Below are positions 8,598 to 17,047 of a stretch of DNA of 64,000 nt, in pieces. The stretch is from NCBI GenBank assembly GCA_017308235.1, contig JAFKFL010000010.1, positions 1 to 64,000 of the forward strand. Reading direction: 5' to 3'. Source of the stretch: Alphaproteobacteria bacterium (GTDB lineage Bacteria > Pseudomonadota > Alphaproteobacteria > Reyranellales > Reyranellaceae). Positions within the stretch are counted from its first letter, which is position 1. Each line of letters opens with the position of its first letter. A program made the translations under genes and the position numbers. Under the pieces are notes generated by a model that did no database searches, was not told where the DNA came from, and worked only from the letters and a program-made list of their open reading frames with translations.

Positions 8598-11264
8598 ATG
8601 GACACTGTCGATCTCAAACTGGCTCAGGACTGCGAGACGCTGGCCGTCGCCGCAAGCGAGGGCGTGACCTGGCTGAAGGGCGCTGCGGCGCAATCGCCGA
8701 CCGTCGCCCAGCAGGCGCCGTCGCTGATCAGCGAGCTGCAGAAGGTTCGCAACCAGAGCCGCAAGCTCGCGCGCGCCGCACGGCGTCGTATGTGCGTCGG
8801 GGTGTTCGGGCCGAGCCAGGCTGGCAAATCCTATCTCGTTTCGATCCTGGCGAGCCGCGACGGCCATCCATTGCAGGCGCGCTTCGCCGACCGGACCTAT
8901 GACTTCCTGCGCGAGATCAATCCGCCAGGCAATCGCGAGTCGACCGGCCTCGTCACCCGTTTCGGCCTGGGGCTGAGCGACGTTGCGCCTGACTTCCCGG
9001 TGCGCGTGCGGCTGCTGACCCAGACCGATATCGTCAAAATCCTGGGCAATTCCTTCCTGCTCGACTTCGATCACCAGAAGGCGGCGTTCGAGCGTCCGGA
9101 TGGTACCGCGATCCGCAAGCGGCTCGCCGAATTGCGCACGAAGGTGATGCCGACGACGCCGGGCGACCTCGATGCCGACGACGTCCTCGACCTGATCGAA
9201 TATTTCGACACCTTCTTTGCCGGCGTGACGTCCGAGCTGCGCACCGACTTCTGGCGCGAGGCGATCGATCTCGCACCGCGCCTTTCGGGCCGCGACCGGG
9301 CCAAGCTCTGGTCGGTGTTGTGGTACGACTTCCAGCCTTTCACCGATCTCTACCTGACCCTCTACGAGGGTTTGGAGAAGCTCGCATTTGCGCCGGAAGC
9401 GCTGCTCGGGATGGACGCGCTGATCCCGCGGGAGAAGAGTATCATCGACGTCCTCACCCTCGATCGGCTCGGCGCCGATGCGGGCGATACATTGTTGGTG
9501 CGGCCCAAGCAGGCCGATCGCGCCTCATCGCCGGATGCGCGCCTGCCGCGCTCGCTGGTCTGTGCGCTCACGGCCGAGCTCAGCGTCGCCATCAACGAGA
9601 AGCCATGGGATTTCTTCGACCACACCGACCTGCTCGACTTCCCCGGCGCGCGGTCACGGCTGAAGCTCGCCCATCTCGAAGACGTCGCCAAGGCCAAAGG
9701 CGTGGCCGAAGGCGCCAATCCGCTGCGTGAGCTCCTGCTGCGCGGCAAGGTCGCCTATCTCTTCCAGCGCTATTCGGCCGAGCGCGAACTGTCGGCGATG
9801 CTGCTCTGCATTCCCGACGGCAACCAGGAGGTCCGCGATCTCTCCGACATGATGTCGGCCTGGATCGACCAGACGCTCGGCGCAACGCCGGCGGAGCGCA
9901 CCAAGCAGAAGAACGCGCTGTTCCTGGTGCTGACCAAGATGGACCGCGAGTTCGAGCAGAAGGCCGGCGAGACCGAGGAATCGCGCCGGCTGCGCTGGAG
10001 TGCGCGCCTCAACAATTCGCTGGTGAACAATTTCCGCGGCGAATGGCCCACCAACTGGAACGGCCGGCCGTTCGACAACACCTTCTGGCTGCGCAATCCG
10101 ACCGTCATCGACGAGCGGCTGATGGATTATCGCGACAGCCGCGAGGTCGGTGTCGCGGAGGCCTTTGCCCAGCGCGCCATCGAGCTGCGCCGCCATTTCG
10201 TCGAGAACTTCGACGCCCAGCGCCATTTCATGAGTCCGGCGCAGGCCTGGGACGAGGCCTTCAAGGCCAACGATGGCGGCGTCTCCTACCTAGTGAAGAA
10301 CCTGATTCCGGTCTGCGATCCGGCGATCAAGCGCTCCCAGGTGCGCGGCCAGCTCGAGGTGCAGGTGCGTCGCCTGGTCGATCGCCTCGCGGGCTTCCAC
10401 AGCGCCGCCGATGGCGATGCCCGCGCCAAGAAGCGCGAGCTGGTCCATACCGTGTTGCGTGGACTTGCAACCTGCATCCAGCAGCAGCTCTTTGGTGAGC
10501 TGGTCGCGGCCCTGCAGGTGGCCGACAGCGCCCTGCGCGACATTTACTTCCGCATCTCGACGGCGCAGCCGGCCGAGCCCACCAACGGCCGCAACGGCCG
10601 GCCCGCACCCCAAGTCACGCAGTCGACGGGCGCTACGGTCGACCTCAGCGCCATCTTCGCCGATGTGTTCGGCGAGGAGGAAGGTCGCGCAGCCCCGCCA
10701 TCCGGCGTGCTGGAGGATCGCGCCGAGCGCTTCGCCCACGAGGCGGCCGAATATTGGCTCGAGAACATGCGGCGCATCGGTGCCGACGACAAGGCGCTGT
10801 CGCATTTCGGCGTCGATCGCCAGCATCTCGGCTGGCTGATCGACGAACTGGTTGTAGGCGCCCATCGGCTGAAGCTGATCGACCAGCTGTCGCTCGACGT
10901 GCGCACACTCGAGAATGCAGCCAACGCCAAGTGGGAAGATATCGCCGAGCGCCAAGTGCGCACCGCCGCCTCTGCCTTGAACGGCTATGTGAGCGCCCTC
11001 GGCTTCGATCGCCTGCCGGTCGAGCAGCGCCCCGGCCTGCCGCCGAACAGCCCGGTCCGCCGCGTCTTCCAGAGCCCGCCGGTGCCCGTCGATGGCCCGG
11101 TGCTGAGCGAGGATCCCGGCGCCATCTATGCCGACTATTGCAAGGACTGGATGCGCGCGTTCCTGCAGCTCGCGATGGATAACGTGGGCTACGAGGGCGG
11201 CCGCGAGATCACGGCCGAGCAGAATGAGCGCCTGGGCGCGATCCTGCGCGCCGTGCCGGCGTAA
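8598..11264 (+). CDS. srfC: SrfC family protein, dynamin-like GTPase
   Basis: The start is taken at the ATG at 8598, 4 bases after the srfB stop; an in-frame extension to 8550 would overlap srfB. The product is 888 residues. A P-loop GVFGPSQAGKSYL is near residues 68-80, a G3-like LLDFPGARSR near 343, and a G4-like LTKMDREF near 445. The order and spacing fit a large dynamin-like GTPase. The C-terminal half is helical. It belongs to the SrfC family of putative bacterial virulence factors, always found with SrfB. I infer that SrfC and SrfB form a cytoplasmic NTPase pair serving the membrane-anchored SrfA-like proteins of this operon. The identity is good; the function is unknown. Confidence 0.88.
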   Translation: MDTVDLKLAQDCETLAVAASEGVTWLKGAAAQSPTVAQQAPSLISELQKVRNQSRKLARAARRRMCVGVFGPSQAGKSYLVSILASRDGHPLQARFADRTYDFLREINPPGNRESTGLVTRFGLGLSDVAPDFPVRVRLLTQTDIVKILGNSFLLDFDHQKAAFERPDGTAIRKRLAELRTKVMPTTPGDLDADDVLDLIEYFDTFFAGVTSELRTDFWREAIDLAPRLSGRDRAKLWSVLWYDFQPFTDLYLTLYEGLEKLAFAPEALLGMDALIPREKSIIDVLTLDRLGADAGDTLLVRPKQADRASSPDARLPRSLVCALTAELSVAINEKPWDFFDHTDLLDFPGARSRLKLAHLEDVAKAKGVAEGANPLRELLLRGKVAYLFQRYSAERELSAMLLCIPDGNQEVRDLSDMMSAWIDQTLGATPAERTKQKNALFLVLTKMDREFEQKAGETEESRRLRWSARLNNSLVNNFRGEWPTNWNGRPFDNTFWLRNPTVIDERLMDYRDSREVGVAEAFAQRAIELRRHFVENFDAQRHFMSPAQAWDEAFKANDGGVSYLVKNLIPVCDPAIKRSQVRGQLEVQVRRLVDRLAGFHSAADGDARAKKRELVHTVLRGLATCIQQQLFGELVAALQVADSALRDIYFRISTAQPAEPTNGRNGRPAPQVTQSTGATVDLSAIFADVFGEEEGRAAPPSGVLEDRAERFAHEAAEYWLENMRRIGADDKALSHFGVDRQHLGWLIDELVVGAHRLKLIDQLSLDVRTLENAANAKWEDIAERQVRTAASALNGYVSALGFDRLPVEQRPGLPPNSPVRRVFQSPPVPVDGPVLSEDPGAIYADYCKDWMRAFLQLAMDNVGYEGGREITAEQNERLGAILRAVPA

Positions 11265-11272
11265 GACGATAC

Positions 11273-12397
11273 ATGCCCGTTCGCGCCTCCGTCCTGCCGC
11301 AGCCGACACCCGGCCATGCCCTCCTACGCGTCAGTGAACTCGACGCGCCTCCGGAAGGGCTGACGCTCTCGATCCAGCGCCAGCAGGGTCCTGATTCGCA
11401 TCTGGGCGATGATGGTTGGCGGCGCACAGAGGCCTGGTTGCGACCGGACCAGGTGGCTCGGGTCAAAGGCCAGCTCGAGTTCCACCTGGGGCCTGAGATC
11501 TGCGATCGCCTGGCTGGCATCGCAACCATTCGATTGCGCATCCAGGAGCCCGATATCGGGGTCGTGGCGTCGACAGTGGTCGCCTGGCCCGCCATGCTGA
11601 CGTCGGGCGCCGTCGATTCGACAACCAAAGCTGAGGCGCCACCAGAAGAGCCGGCGTTCCGCTTCCGCCGCCCGCCGCCGCCCCCACAGCCGCCACCGGC
11701 GCCGCCTTTCGAGGCAGAACCACCGCCGCGGCCCATCCCCGAGTTGCGCGCCGCGCGCGAACCCATGCCGGAGCCCGACGGGTTCGGGCTCATGACCTGG
11801 TTGCCGTTGGCGATTGCACTGATCATCGTCGCGGGTGCGGGCTACTACGCCTACATCAACTATTTCCAGAAGGGCAAAGGCACGCAGGTGGCCACGGCCA
11901 CGCCGCCATCCAAACCCGCACCGGGGCCAACGCCGACACCGCCCCCGCCCGCCGCTGCCTCACCGTCCAACGCGGCCAACAAATCCATTCGCGACATCGT
12001 GGCCGAATATCTCGCAACCAAACCGAACCCGGACGCGCTGCTGGCCAAAGGCCGGGAATATGCCGAAGCCGGCAATTTCGCCGGCGCATTCCTCGTCTGG
12101 CGTCAGGCGGCCGAGGCAGGCCAGGCGCAGGCGGAAGTCGAGATCGCGAGTTTCTACGACCCGCTGGCACCGAGACCCAAGACAGGCTTCACCCCAGATG
12201 GGGTTCAGGCGGCCGACTGGTACGAACGCGCGGCCTATGCTGGCAACGCCGAGGCCCAGCGCAAGCTCGGCCTGCTGCTGGCTGCAGGTGCTCCGGGCCT
12301 GCCGGCCGATCCGGCCAAGGCGAAGAGCTGGCTGCAGCAGGCCGCCAGCCAGAACGATGCCGAGGCCAAGAAGGCGCTCGAGCAGCTTCCGAAATAA
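11273..12397 (+). CDS. Membrane-anchored Sel1/TPR-like repeat protein of the srf operon
   Basis: The 374-residue product begins 8 bases after srfC, so it is very likely the last gene of the srf operon. It has an N-terminal soluble domain (about 1-110), a proline-rich linker (about 121-170), one transmembrane helix (about 174-196), a second Pro-rich linker and a C-terminal Sel1-like region (about 255-374) with repeats such as AADWYERAAYAGNAEAQRKLG and AKSWLQQAAS. Sel1 repeats mediate protein-protein contacts. The layout of cytoplasmic head, single helix, Pro-rich spacer and folded tail matches the two SrfA-like proteins, suggesting one envelope complex. No enzymatic motif is present. Confidence 0.75.
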   Translation: MPVRASVLPQPTPGHALLRVSELDAPPEGLTLSIQRQQGPDSHLGDDGWRRTEAWLRPDQVARVKGQLEFHLGPEICDRLAGIATIRLRIQEPDIGVVASTVVAWPAMLTSGAVDSTTKAEAPPEEPAFRFRRPPPPPQPPPAPPFEAEPPPRPIPELRAAREPMPEPDGFGLMTWLPLAIALIIVAGAGYYAYINYFQKGKGTQVATATPPSKPAPGPTPTPPPPAAASPSNAANKSIRDIVAEYLATKPNPDALLAKGREYAEAGNFAGAFLVWRQAAEAGQAQAEVEIASFYDPLAPRPKTGFTPDGVQAADWYERAAYAGNAEAQRKLGLLLAAGAPGLPADPAKAKSWLQQAASQNDAEAKKALEQLPK

Positions 12398-12413
12398 GCA
12401 GCTCGCGGGTCGC

Positions 12414-12818
12414 TTAGGTCTTGCGGCCGGGTGCCGCTTCCGGAGACGGCGTAGCGTTGGGCGCCGCCTTACCCGGCGAGTCCTTGCCCAGCGGATCCTT
12501 CATCGTGCAGACATCCGCCCTCAGCCGGTCCTTCAGGACGGCGATCTGATCCTCGATCTGCTTATTGGCGACTTTCTGCTTGTCGATCTGGTCCTGCAGC
12601 GCCTTGACCTCCTTCTCGTCCGGCCCCGGCGGCGCGGGAGGCGGTGGCGGCGCCGGCAGCTGTACGGCGACGTTCACGATCGGCCGGTAGAAGAGATACC
12701 AGCCAAGTGCCAATCCTGCGCCGATCAACAGGGCGCCGCCGACCAGCCCGCCCAGGATCAGCGGCCAGCGCGGACGGGCGCGTTCGGAGGAGTCGACAGG
12801 CGGCGGGGCGTCGGCCAT
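12414..12818 (-). CDS. Small single-pass membrane protein with coiled coil
   Basis: The 134-residue product has an N-terminal Pro/Arg-rich stretch, one transmembrane helix (about 19-42), a proline run at about 55-64, a heptad-rich coiled-coil segment (about 68-100) and a low-complexity Pro/Ala tail. It has no recognisable family domain. It converges on the srf operon with 16 bases between stops. Its head, helix, proline spacer and coiled-coil layout is very like that of the SrfA-like proteins, so I suspect it belongs to the same assembly although it is transcribed separately. Its function is unknown. Confidence 0.6.
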   Translation of the reverse strand: MADAPPPVDSSERARPRWPLILGGLVGGALLIGAGLALGWYLFYRPIVNVAVQLPAPPPPPAPPGPDEKEVKALQDQIDKQKVANKQIEDQIAVLKDRLRADVCTMKDPLGKDSPGKAAPNATPSPEAAPGRKT

Positions 12819-12920
12819 GGCGCAATTGGGCTCCAGTTGAGGCGGCAGTCAACACCGCTGCGGCGGCGGAATTGCGGCGGTTGGGGGCTCGCTACGGGGG
12901 CAGTGATGAGCAAATCTCCT

Positions 12921-12934
12921 GCAAGCGGGCTTGC
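12921..12934. promoter_or_regulatory. Small palindrome upstream of thiolase gene
   Basis: The sequence GCAAGCGGGCTTGC is a 6-bp inverted repeat around GG. It lies about 60 bases before the thiolase start and is followed by an A+T-rich TATATAA stretch. It could be an operator or a short hairpin. No promoter with canonical spacing could be assigned with confidence. Confidence 0.3.
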
Positions 12935-12994
12935 CCCGTGCGCGACCCTATATAAGTGTATATGCACGTTAGGATGAGATCATAGGAGCGTCCC

Positions 12995-14164
12995 ATGACA
13001 GCATGCATTGTTGGTTGGTCCCACAGCAAGTTCGGCAAGCTTGACGGCGAGACCAGCGAATCGCTGATCGTGAAGACGGCCAGCGAGGCGATTGCGCATG
13101 CCGGCATCGAACCGCGGGATGTCGACGTGATCTATGTCGGCAACATGAACGGCGGCTTCGTGCGCCAGGAATTCCACTCTTCCTTGCCGCTGCAGACCCA
13201 CCCTGACCTGCGCTTCAAGCCATCGACGCGAGTCGAGAATGCCTGTGCGACCGGATCGGCCGCGATCCACATGGGCCTCAATACGCTGGCCGCAAAGAAG
13301 GCGCGTTTCGTGCTGGTGGTGGGCGTCGAGAAGATGACCGAGCTCAACTCGGCCCAGGCGGGCGACGTCCTGATCAAGGCGTCCTACGTCGCCGAGGAAG
13401 CGACCATCGAGGCAGGCTTCGCCGGCATCTTCGGCAAAATCACATCGGCCTATTTCCAGCGCTATGGCGACAAGTCCGATGCGCTCGCCAAGATCGCGGT
13501 CAAGGCGCACAAGAACGGCGCCAAGAACCCCTACGCTCATTTCCAGAAGGAATTCGCCTACGACTTCTGCCGCACACCGTCGGACAAGAACCCGTTCGTC
13601 GCCGGCCCCCTGAAGCGTACCGACTGCTCGCCGGTGACCGACGGCGCCGCCGCGGTCGTGTTGGCCGATGTCTCGGCCGCACTCGGCATGAAGCAGGCGA
13701 TCGCCTTCCGTGCCGCCGAACACGTGAACGACTTCCTGCCGATGAGCCGGCGCGACATCATCAAGTTCGAAGGCCCGCAGCTTGCCTGGCAACGCGCGCT
13801 CGCCGACGCGAAGCTCGACCTGCTCGATCTCTCTTTCGTCGAGAGCCACGACTGCTTCACCTCGGCCGAGCTGATCGAGTACGAAGCCATGGGTCTCACC
13901 GCTCCGGGCGAGGGCGAGCGCGCCATCCATGAAGGCTGGGTCGAACGCGACGGCAAGCTGCCGGTCAATGTCTCGGGCGGCCTCAAGGCCAAGGGCCATC
14001 CGGTCGGCGCGACCGGCGTCTCGATGCATGTGATGAGCGCCATGCAGCTTTCCGGCACCGCGCCGGAAGGCCTGCAGCTTGCCAAGGCGAAGCTCGGCGG
14101 CGTGTTCAACATGGGCGGCGCTGCCGTTGCCAACTACGTGAGCATCCTCGAGCCTCTGCGCTAA
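12995..14164 (+). CDS. Thiolase-family acyltransferase (SCP2-thiolase type)
   Basis: The 389-residue product is a thiolase-fold acetyl-CoA acetyltransferase or acyl-CoA thiolase. The acylated cysteine is C84 in ENACATGS. The other conserved active-site blocks are SHDCFTSAE near residue 287 and GGLKAKGHPVGATG near residue 330, which contains the catalytic His. The C-terminal CxGxG cysteine of classical thiolases is not seen, which fits the SCP2-like subgroup where the HDCF cysteine takes that place. The start ATG has AGGAG seven bases upstream. It is monocistronic as far as the sequence shows. The substrate cannot be told; beta-ketoacyl-CoA cleavage in a degradation pathway is likely. Confidence 0.85.
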   Translation: MTACIVGWSHSKFGKLDGETSESLIVKTASEAIAHAGIEPRDVDVIYVGNMNGGFVRQEFHSSLPLQTHPDLRFKPSTRVENACATGSAAIHMGLNTLAAKKARFVLVVGVEKMTELNSAQAGDVLIKASYVAEEATIEAGFAGIFGKITSAYFQRYGDKSDALAKIAVKAHKNGAKNPYAHFQKEFAYDFCRTPSDKNPFVAGPLKRTDCSPVTDGAAAVVLADVSAALGMKQAIAFRAAEHVNDFLPMSRRDIIKFEGPQLAWQRALADAKLDLLDLSFVESHDCFTSAELIEYEAMGLTAPGEGERAIHEGWVERDGKLPVNVSGGLKAKGHPVGATGVSMHVMSAMQLSGTAPEGLQLAKAKLGGVFNMGGAAVANYVSILEPLR

Positions 14165-14174
14165 GGCTGCGTCG

Positions 14175-14200
14175 CCGGCGTCATTGCCTGACGACGCCGG
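14175..14200 (+). terminator. Stem-loop after thiolase gene, possible terminator
   Basis: CCGGCGTC pairs perfectly with GACGCCGG around a 10-base loop, starting 11 bases after the thiolase stop codon. There is no real T-tract after it, so intrinsic termination is uncertain and a Rho-dependent or RNA-stabilising role is possible. Confidence 0.4.
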
Positions 14201-14225
14201 TACCATTTCAAACACAACTTTCGCC

Positions 14226-14249
14226 CCAAGCCGTCACACCTCGGCTTGG
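14226..14249 (+). terminator. Second stem-loop after thiolase gene
   Basis: CCAAGCCG pairs perfectly with CGGCTTGG around an 8-base loop. It follows the first stem-loop by 25 bases and also lacks a T-tract. Together the two may end or stabilise the thiolase transcript. Confidence 0.35.
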
Positions 14250-14503
14250 CGGGACGCGGGTAATGTCTGCTTGCGCGCGAGCGGAAGGGGTTCCGCATTC
14301 GCAGCGTTCGGTTCGATAGGCTGGATCGCCTGATCTGGCTTCCAGGCCGTCGAGCCGGGGTGTGTGGGAATCGTCGCGTCGAGAGCACGGGCTGAACAGC
14401 CCGACAGCTCGTACCGCGTCCCGGCGGCCCTGTGACAGAGGCGCCGATGGATGCTGCCCGAACTGTTCTCCCCGCCGCGACGGATATGTGGGGAAGGATG
14501 GTC

Positions 14504-15523
14504 ATGCGCGATTTCATTCTGGTTCAGCGCGACACATTGCGTCGCGCGCCCGTTCGTGGCGCCAAAAGCGCCGTCAGTCGCAGCTGGGTGCGACGTGCGA
14601 AGATCCTGCCGATCATGGGTATGCTGGTAGTGGGCACGCTGGCCGCGACCGCGCTTCCGGCTGCAGCGGGACCGATGTCCGACGCCTACATCTTCATCGA
14701 TCGCGGCAAGACCTACAACGACAGGGCGGAGTGGGATTCGGCGATCAAGGAGCTCGACCGGGCCGTCAAGCTCGAGCCCTCCTATAACGCCTTCCTCAAT
14801 CGCGGCAATTCCTACCGCGGTAAGGGCGACCTGGATCACGCCATCCAGGACTACAACGAGGCGATCAAGCTCAACCCGTTGGGCGCTCTGGCCTACCTTC
14901 ACCGTGGCAAGGTCTACAACGACAAGGCTGAATACGAGCGGGCCATCCAGGACTTCGACTCGGCGATCCGGCTCGACATCACCGACGCCAACGCCTTCCT
15001 CAATCGCGGCAACTCCTTCCGCGCGCTGGGCGAAGACGATCGCGCCCTGCAGGACTATAGCCAGGCGCTCAAGCGAAACTCAAACGATGCGGTGACCTGG
15101 CTCCATCGCGGCAAGGTCTACAATGACCGGGGCCAATACGAGCTGGCCATCAAGGACTTCGACAAGTCCATCAAGATCAACCCGAAGGACGCCAACGCCT
15201 ACCTCAACCGCGGTAATGCCTACCACGGCGAGAAGAAGCTGGATCTTGCCATCCAGGACTACGAACGCGCTCTCCAGCTTAACAAGAACGACTCGGTCAC
15301 CTTCATCAGCCGCGGCAAGGCCTATATCGACAAGGGCGAGTACGACCTTGCCATCGCGGATCTCGACCACGCCATCAAGCTCAACCCGAAGGACGCCAAT
15401 GCCTTCTTGAGCCGCGCCAGTGCCTACCGCGGCAAGGGCGACCAGGTTCAGGCTCTGCAGGATTACGAGCAGGCCCGGCAACTGAGTCCGGAAGGCGCTG
15501 TCGCCCTCAACAGCGGAGAGTGA
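14504..15523 (+). CDS. Exported TPR-repeat protein
   Basis: The start is placed at the ATG at 14504, six bases after GGGAAGG; it gives 339 residues with a basic n-region, a hydrophobic core (ILPIMGMLVVGTLAATALP) and an AAAG cleavage site, so a periplasmic location is likely. The mature protein is an array of about eight tetratricopeptide repeats organised as four near-identical two-TPR modules. Each module contains RGKxYNDxxEYxxAIxDFD and then AFLNRGNSYRGKG-like sequence. TPR arrays bind protein partners; no catalytic domain is present. The gene has flanking stem-loops and appears to be transcribed alone. The partner is unknown. Confidence 0.85.
   Translation: MRDFILVQRDTLRRAPVRGAKSAVSRSWVRRAKILPIMGMLVVGTLAATALPAAAGPMSDAYIFIDRGKTYNDRAEWDSAIKELDRAVKLEPSYNAFLNRGNSYRGKGDLDHAIQDYNEAIKLNPLGALAYLHRGKVYNDKAEYERAIQDFDSAIRLDITDANAFLNRGNSFRALGEDDRALQDYSQALKRNSNDAVTWLHRGKVYNDRGQYELAIKDFDKSIKINPKDANAYLNRGNAYHGEKKLDLAIQDYERALQLNKNDSVTFISRGKAYIDKGEYDLAIADLDHAIKLNPKDANAFLSRASAYRGKGDQVQALQDYEQARQLSPEGAVALNSGE
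14705..15520 (+). repeat. Four tandem copies of a ~204-bp module inside the TPR gene
   Basis: The phrase GGCAAGRYCTAYAWCGACA or a close variant starts at 14705, 14906, 15110 and 15314, that is, every 201 or 204 bases. Between these marks the sequence repeats a second phrase encoding LNRGNSYRGKG. The period equals 67-68 codons, or two TPRs, so the gene probably grew by duplication of a two-TPR unit. Confidence 0.7.
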
Positions 15524-15524
15524 C

Positions 15525-15541
15525 GCTGAACGCCTTTCAGC
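15525..15541 (+). other. Short hairpin just after TPR stop codon
   Basis: GCTGAA and TTCAGC form a 6-bp stem with a 5-base loop directly after the stop codon, followed by AAAAATAAG. The A-run would be a T-run only on the other strand, where no gene enters, so its role is unclear. Confidence 0.3.
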
Positions 15542-15566
15542 AAAAATAAGATCGAAACAATCAGCT

Positions 15567-15606
15567 CTTCCCCCGGACGTCGTCTCTTGGCGGCGTCTGG
15601 GGGAAG
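15567..15606 (+). terminator. Long stem-loop, probable terminator of the TPR gene
   Basis: A 13-bp stem with one G-U pair is formed by 15567-15579 (CTTCCCCCGGACG) and 15594-15606 (CGTCTGGGGGAAG) around a 14-base loop. It lies 43 bases after the TPR stop and is followed by TGTTGTTGTGG, a T-rich but imperfect tail. It fits an intrinsic terminator. Confidence 0.55.
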
Positions 15607-15684
15607 TGTTGTTGTGGTGAAGGTTCGATCACCTGGGCTATGGTCGACTTGCGTATTCGGTGCCAAGTCGATCTGGTGAGGGTG

Positions 15685-16011
15685 ATGAAGACGAAGTTCC
15701 TGCTATTGTCCGTGCTGGCGGTTTCGGCTGGCGCCTGCACCCACTCCGACGAGCTGCAGGGCAGCACGGAGCGATACAGAAACGAGCCGGTGAACGAGCT
15801 GATGGCGCGCCTCGGCCCGGCCAGCAACACGTCTTCCGCAACGGACGGATCGCTCTGGGTATGGTCGACGGGGGAGTCGCTCACCGGCAGCTCGCTCACC
15901 TGCGCGCTGCGCGTCCGCGTCGCCGATGACCAACGCGTCACCGCAACGGAGTGGGCCGGCAACGCAGGCGCCTGCCAAAGACTTTCCCAGCAGTTACAGG
16001 GGCAGTACTGA
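15685..16011 (+). CDS. Small exported protein, possibly a lipoprotein
   Basis: The ATG at 15685 has GAGGG just upstream and starts a typical signal sequence MKTKFLLLSVLAVSAGAC. The cysteine is preceded by AGA rather than the canonical L-A-G/A lipobox, so lipidation is possible but not assured. An in-frame ATG at 15640 would put charged residues ahead of this signal and is less likely. The mature part of about 90 residues has two further cysteines and a segment ELMARLGPASN then DGSLWVWSTGES, resembling small envelope proteins that monitor or bind the outer membrane. The family is not recognised. Confidence 0.65.
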   Translation: MKTKFLLLSVLAVSAGACTHSDELQGSTERYRNEPVNELMARLGPASNTSSATDGSLWVWSTGESLTGSSLTCALRVRVADDQRVTATEWAGNAGACQRLSQQLQGQY

Positions 16012-16023
16012 CGCCCAGCCCGG

Positions 16024-16410
16024 CTACTGAAGCCGCTGCAACAGCTTGTTGCGCACCGAGGGATCGTTCTGGGCCACCTCGATGATGTTCTTGTATTCCT
16101 CCACCGTCAGGCCCTGGTCGGTGATGGCCGTTTTCATGGCCGCGTTGGCCTCGTCAGCCAGGCGTTTCTTGTCGGGATCGGATGCTTTGGCGATTTTTCC
16201 CTGATAGCTCTCATTGAGGACAGATACCTTTTTGGCCGCCGCCGCCGCCGCATCGAGCTTCTTGTCGGAGATATTCGCCGGCGCGGTCGTCGTCTTGGGC
16301 ATGGTTGTCGACGGAGGGGAAGATTTATCCTGCGCATTGGCACTGGGCGACAGCAGCAGGCCCGCGGTGGCGGCAATCAGCACGGCGCGGAATACAGTCA
16401 TCGGTCGCAT
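16024..16410 (-). CDS. Periplasmic DUF4168-family protein
   Basis: The start is set at the ATG at 16410, which has a strong AAGGAG-type site (CTAAGGAGATCTAC). The product is 128 residues with a clear signal peptide (VFRAVLIAATAGLLLSPSANAQ). The mature helical domain contains ISDKKLDAAAAAAKKV and a C-terminal LTVEEYKNIIEVAQNDP, which matches the DUF4168 pattern from memory. DUF4168 proteins are small, secreted and of unknown function. It converges on the preceding lipoprotein-like gene with 12 bases between stops. Confidence 0.75.
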   Translation of the reverse strand: MRPMTVFRAVLIAATAGLLLSPSANAQDKSSPPSTTMPKTTTAPANISDKKLDAAAAAAKKVSVLNESYQGKIAKASDPDKKRLADEANAAMKTAITDQGLTVEEYKNIIEVAQNDPSVRNKLLQRLQ

Positions 16411-16570
16411 GTAGATCTCCTTAGGTCTTCTCAACGCAATTCGGAATCCACCGCTGCAACAAGCAATGCAGCGCTGATCGCCTGTCGCAGGCACGACGAC
16501 AGGCGCAGAATGCAGGGCATTCAGATAAACGGCAGGAACGAGCTACGTGCCCGTTTCCAGCCGACAGCGA

Positions 16571-16873
16571 TCAGTGGCGAAGATCGCTTTCGAGGTCGAC
16601 CACCAATTCGGTCGGTTCGGGTTCATGTGGCTCGAGACTGGCCGCATTCCTGTCGGCCCAGCTGGCGAGGATCACCACGACGCCATGCCGGCCGTTGCCA
16701 TTGCCCTGCTCCGTCTCGACGGGCTCCACGATGCTGAGGCCGTTGTTGTCGAGGAAGTAGGTATGGTCGCCGAACAATTGCTCGAGCTTCGGTACCGCTG
16801 GATGCTCCACCGGAATGGCCTGGGCGTCGAATTGATGCAGTGTCCGCTCGATCTGCGCGGAATTCAGCTTCAT
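16571..16873 (-). CDS. Conserved hypothetical protein, 100 residues
   Basis: The ATG at 16873 has AAGGAG seven bases upstream; a longer frame to 16996 lacks one. The product is acidic and soluble. It starts MKLNSAQIERTLHQFDAQAI, then has LEQLFGDHTYFLDNNGLSIVEP and VVVILASW, a small alpha/beta pattern with no cysteines. It resembles short proteins of Rhizobiales that are annotated only as hypothetical. Its neighbours give no functional hint. Confidence 0.65.
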   Translation of the reverse strand: MKLNSAQIERTLHQFDAQAIPVEHPAVPKLEQLFGDHTYFLDNNGLSIVEPVETEQGNGNGRHGVVVILASWADRNAASLEPHEPEPTELVVDLESDLRH

Positions 16874-17047
16874 CGCATACTCCTTCTGAATGGAGTTTCG
16901 TTCGCGTGTAGGGGTCTTCGCGGCGGCGGCCTCCCACGGGGAGTGGTGATCGGAGAGTCGACATCGATCGACTCGTTCGGCCATCCGCTCGCGCAAATCT
17001 AGGCCGACCTATTTTCTGGTCAACCCGCCTATTGCGGATTTTGATTC

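Larger units (their letters stand above)
14165..14503. other. Intergenic region with two stem-loops
   Basis: This 339-base gap lies between the thiolase gene and the TPR gene. It holds two clean hairpins near its left end, listed separately. The rest shows no convincing reading frame, tRNA or riboswitch. A GTG at 14432 is in frame with the TPR gene but has no ribosome binding site, so I count this stretch as leader. Confidence 0.5.
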
